NCBI GenBank assembly: GCA_964371615.1
Contig: CAYJMS010000001.1
Span: 186,001 to 250,000 of the forward strand
From: SpSt-333 sp964371615
GTDB taxonomy: Bacteria; Bacteroidota; Ignavibacteria; UBA10030; UBA8401
Direction: 5' to 3'
Length of the DNA stretch: 64,000 nt
The position numbers and the translations under genes were made by a program. The notes under the pieces were generated by a model. The model searched no databases, was not told the origin of the DNA, and saw only the letters and a list, made by a program, of their open reading frames with translations. Positions 62,595 to 64,000 of this stretch are shown here, one piece after another. Numbering within the stretch: the first letter of the stretch is position 1; every line of letters starts with the position of its first letter.

Positions 62595-63875
62595 ATGACA
62601 GAACAGAAGACAAAAAACCCTTGGTGGTGGATTCCATCATTGTATTTCGGCCAGGGAATCCCCTACGTCGTCGTGATGAGCATCTCCGTGATTATGTACA
62701 AGAAGATGGGCATATCGAACACGGATATCGCTCTCTATACCAGCTGGCTGTATTTGCCGTGGGTGATCAAACCGTTGTGGTCTCCGTTTGTCGACATGTT
62801 TAAGACTAAACGGTATTGGATCGTCGCCCTGCAGCTCATCATCGGCGCCGCACTTGCCGCCGTTGCGTTCACGATTCCTCTTCCGAACTATTTTCAGATT
62901 ACGCTCGCCGTCTTCTGGCTGATGGCGTTTGCTTCTGCCACGCATGATATAGCGGCGGACGGATTTTACATGCTTGCGCTCGAACAACATCAGCAAGCCG
63001 CGTTTGTCGGAGTCCGCAGCACTTTTTACCGTGTCGCCATGATCACCGGACAGGGAATATTGGTAGTGCTGGCGGGCTGGCTGGAAAATTCCACCGGCAG
63101 CATCCCGACCGGATGGTCGATAACATTCTTTGTGCTGGCGGGAATGTTTATTGCGCTCTTTCTTTATCACCGTTTTGTCCTTCCGTATCCGGAATCGGAC
63201 AGAGCAACATTGGCGCAAAGCACACCGAGTGAGATCTTTACAGAGTTCCTGAATACTTTTAGCTCTTTCTTCAAGAAGAAAGAGATCGGCGTCATCCTGG
63301 CATTTCTGCTGCTCTATAGATTTGCAGAAGCACAGTTGGTAAAATTGGTCACCCCGTTTCTTCTCGATCCAAGAACTCAGGGAGGACTTGGCCTCACGAC
63401 GCAAGAAGTGGGTATCGTCTACGGTACCGTCGGTGTTTTGTCGCTGACGCTCGGAGGCCTTCTCGGCGGATACCTCATCTCCAAAAAAGGATTGAAATAC
63501 TGGCTCTGGCCGATGGTCTTTATCATTCATACTCCGGATGCCGCATTCGTTTTTCTCTCGCAGGTACAGCCGGAGAATTTCTACATTATCAACGCCGCCG
63601 TGGCGCTGGAGCAGTTCGGATATGGTTTCGGTTTCACCGCGTACATGTTGTATATGATTATGGTCGCCGAGGGAGAACATAAAACTGCGCATTATGCAAT
63701 TTGCACGGGTTTCATGGCATTGGGCATGATGCTTCCGGGTATGTTCAGCGGCTGGCTCGAAGACCAGATCGGTTATCAAAACTTTTTTGTGTGGGTGATG
63801 ATCTCCACGATACCGGGCTTTGCGGTTGCAGCATTTGTTAAGATCCCCGATGGCTTCGGCAAGAAAAAAGAATGA
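62595..63875 (+). CDS. MFS permease, AmpG-like
   Basis: A 426-aa transporter with 12 helices of the AmpG/PAT-type family (WIPSLYFGQGIPYVVVMSI, YTSWLYLPWVIKPLWSPFVD at the loop between helices 2 and 3, ASATHDIAADGFYMLAL). ATG 62595 has AAAGGAG upstream. Such proteins import muropeptides from the periplasm. It ends 2 bp before the next gene start, so they are one operon. Confidence 0.88.
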   Translation: MTEQKTKNPWWWIPSLYFGQGIPYVVVMSISVIMYKKMGISNTDIALYTSWLYLPWVIKPLWSPFVDMFKTKRYWIVALQLIIGAALAAVAFTIPLPNYFQITLAVFWLMAFASATHDIAADGFYMLALEQHQQAAFVGVRSTFYRVAMITGQGILVVLAGWLENSTGSIPTGWSITFFVLAGMFIALFLYHRFVLPYPESDRATLAQSTPSEIFTEFLNTFSSFFKKKEIGVILAFLLLYRFAEAQLVKLVTPFLLDPRTQGGLGLTTQEVGIVYGTVGVLSLTLGGLLGGYLISKKGLKYWLWPMVFIIHTPDAAFVFLSQVQPENFYIINAAVALEQFGYGFGFTAYMLYMIMVAEGEHKTAHYAICTGFMALGMMLPGMFSGWLEDQIGYQNFFVWVMISTIPGFAVAAFVKIPDGFGKKKE

Positions 63876-63877
63876 CA

Positions 63878-64000
63878 ATGAAAAAAGAACAATATTTTAT
63901 CGGTATGGATGGCGGAGGTACGAAGACACACGCCGTCATTGCGGATTCCGGCGGAACGATCCGTTCGGAACATATCGCCGGCCCGTCGAATTTTCAAATT
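63878..64000 (+). CDS. BadF/BadG-type ATPase, likely N-acetylglucosamine kinase (3' end cut by window)
   Basis: Only the first 41 residues are present, starting at ATG 63878 and running off the window end. The ATPase P-type loop FIGMDGGGTKTHAVIADSGG matches the BadF/BadG/BcrA/BcrD superfamily, here probably GlcNAc or muramic-acid sugar kinase because of the AmpG-like permease and SpoIID-like gene just upstream. Function is provisional. Confidence 0.8.
   Translation, partial: MKKEQYFIGMDGGGTKTHAVIADSGGTIRSEHIAGPSNFQI

Noticed and set aside
62637..63878. 413-aa open frame on the - strand
   Set aside because: Antisense shadow of the AmpG-like permease; Cys/Arg/His-rich and without family features.

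Overview
The window reads as a chromosomal segment of a Gram-negative bacterium of the Bacteroidota/Ignavibacteriota/Chlorobiota (FCB) group. The pointers are many small lipoproteins with a lipobox, starts that often lack a Shine-Dalgarno sequence, a textbook Bacteroidota-type promoter (TTTG, 20 nt, TATTTTTG) at 27167-27198, an 11-gene nuo operon without nuoEFG as in Chlorobi and relatives, and a likely bacterial ceramide (sphingolipid) locus. This placement is inference: no rRNA or other phylogenetic marker is present, and no tRNA or rRNA gene was seen.

Layout. 1-9914: a truncated alkaline-phosphatase-like hydrolase, an odd kinase-like protein, then an envelope cluster on the + strand (1009-aa TPR protein, outer-membrane barrel, SPOR protein, ExbB/TolQ, ExbD/TolR, TonB/TolA-like). 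10245-21625: an array of 16 gene cassettes, all on the + strand. Each is an AT-rich single-gene unit followed by a 160-290 bp imperfect palindrome with attC hallmarks (R'' GCCTAAC ... R' GTTAGGC). No integron integrase lies in the window, so this is a CALIN (cluster of attC sites lacking an integrase) or the far part of a chromosomal integron. Almost all cargo is small lipoproteins or membrane proteins of unknown function. One cassette is present twice with identical reading but different attC sites, and several attC sites carry palindromic inserts in their arms.

21700-27230: small envelope proteins, a polyprenyl-phosphate sugar transferase and a CorC-type CBS protein. 27231-35400: a GH94 phosphorylase, a putative ceramide locus (reductase, serine-palmitoyltransferase-like enzyme, GNAT-like acyltransferase), a branched-chain aminotransferase, a cNMP-binding protein and a universal stress protein. 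36258-46894: nuoABCDHIJKLMN, the membrane arm and Q-module of complex I without the NADH-oxidising module. 47211-55514: coaX, birA, dnaK, a serA-type dehydrogenase and clpB. 55958-64000: a GNAT-amidohydrolase fusion, a tandem-domain glycosyltransferase, small proteins, and a run of SpoIID-like protein, AmpG-like permease and BadF-type sugar kinase that suggests peptidoglycan recycling.

Intergenic gaps are unusually rich in dispersed palindromes (at least five families, two of them inside the nuo operon) and in quasi-periodic 8-9 nt simple sequence. Most ORFs antisense to these genes are shadows and were left out.
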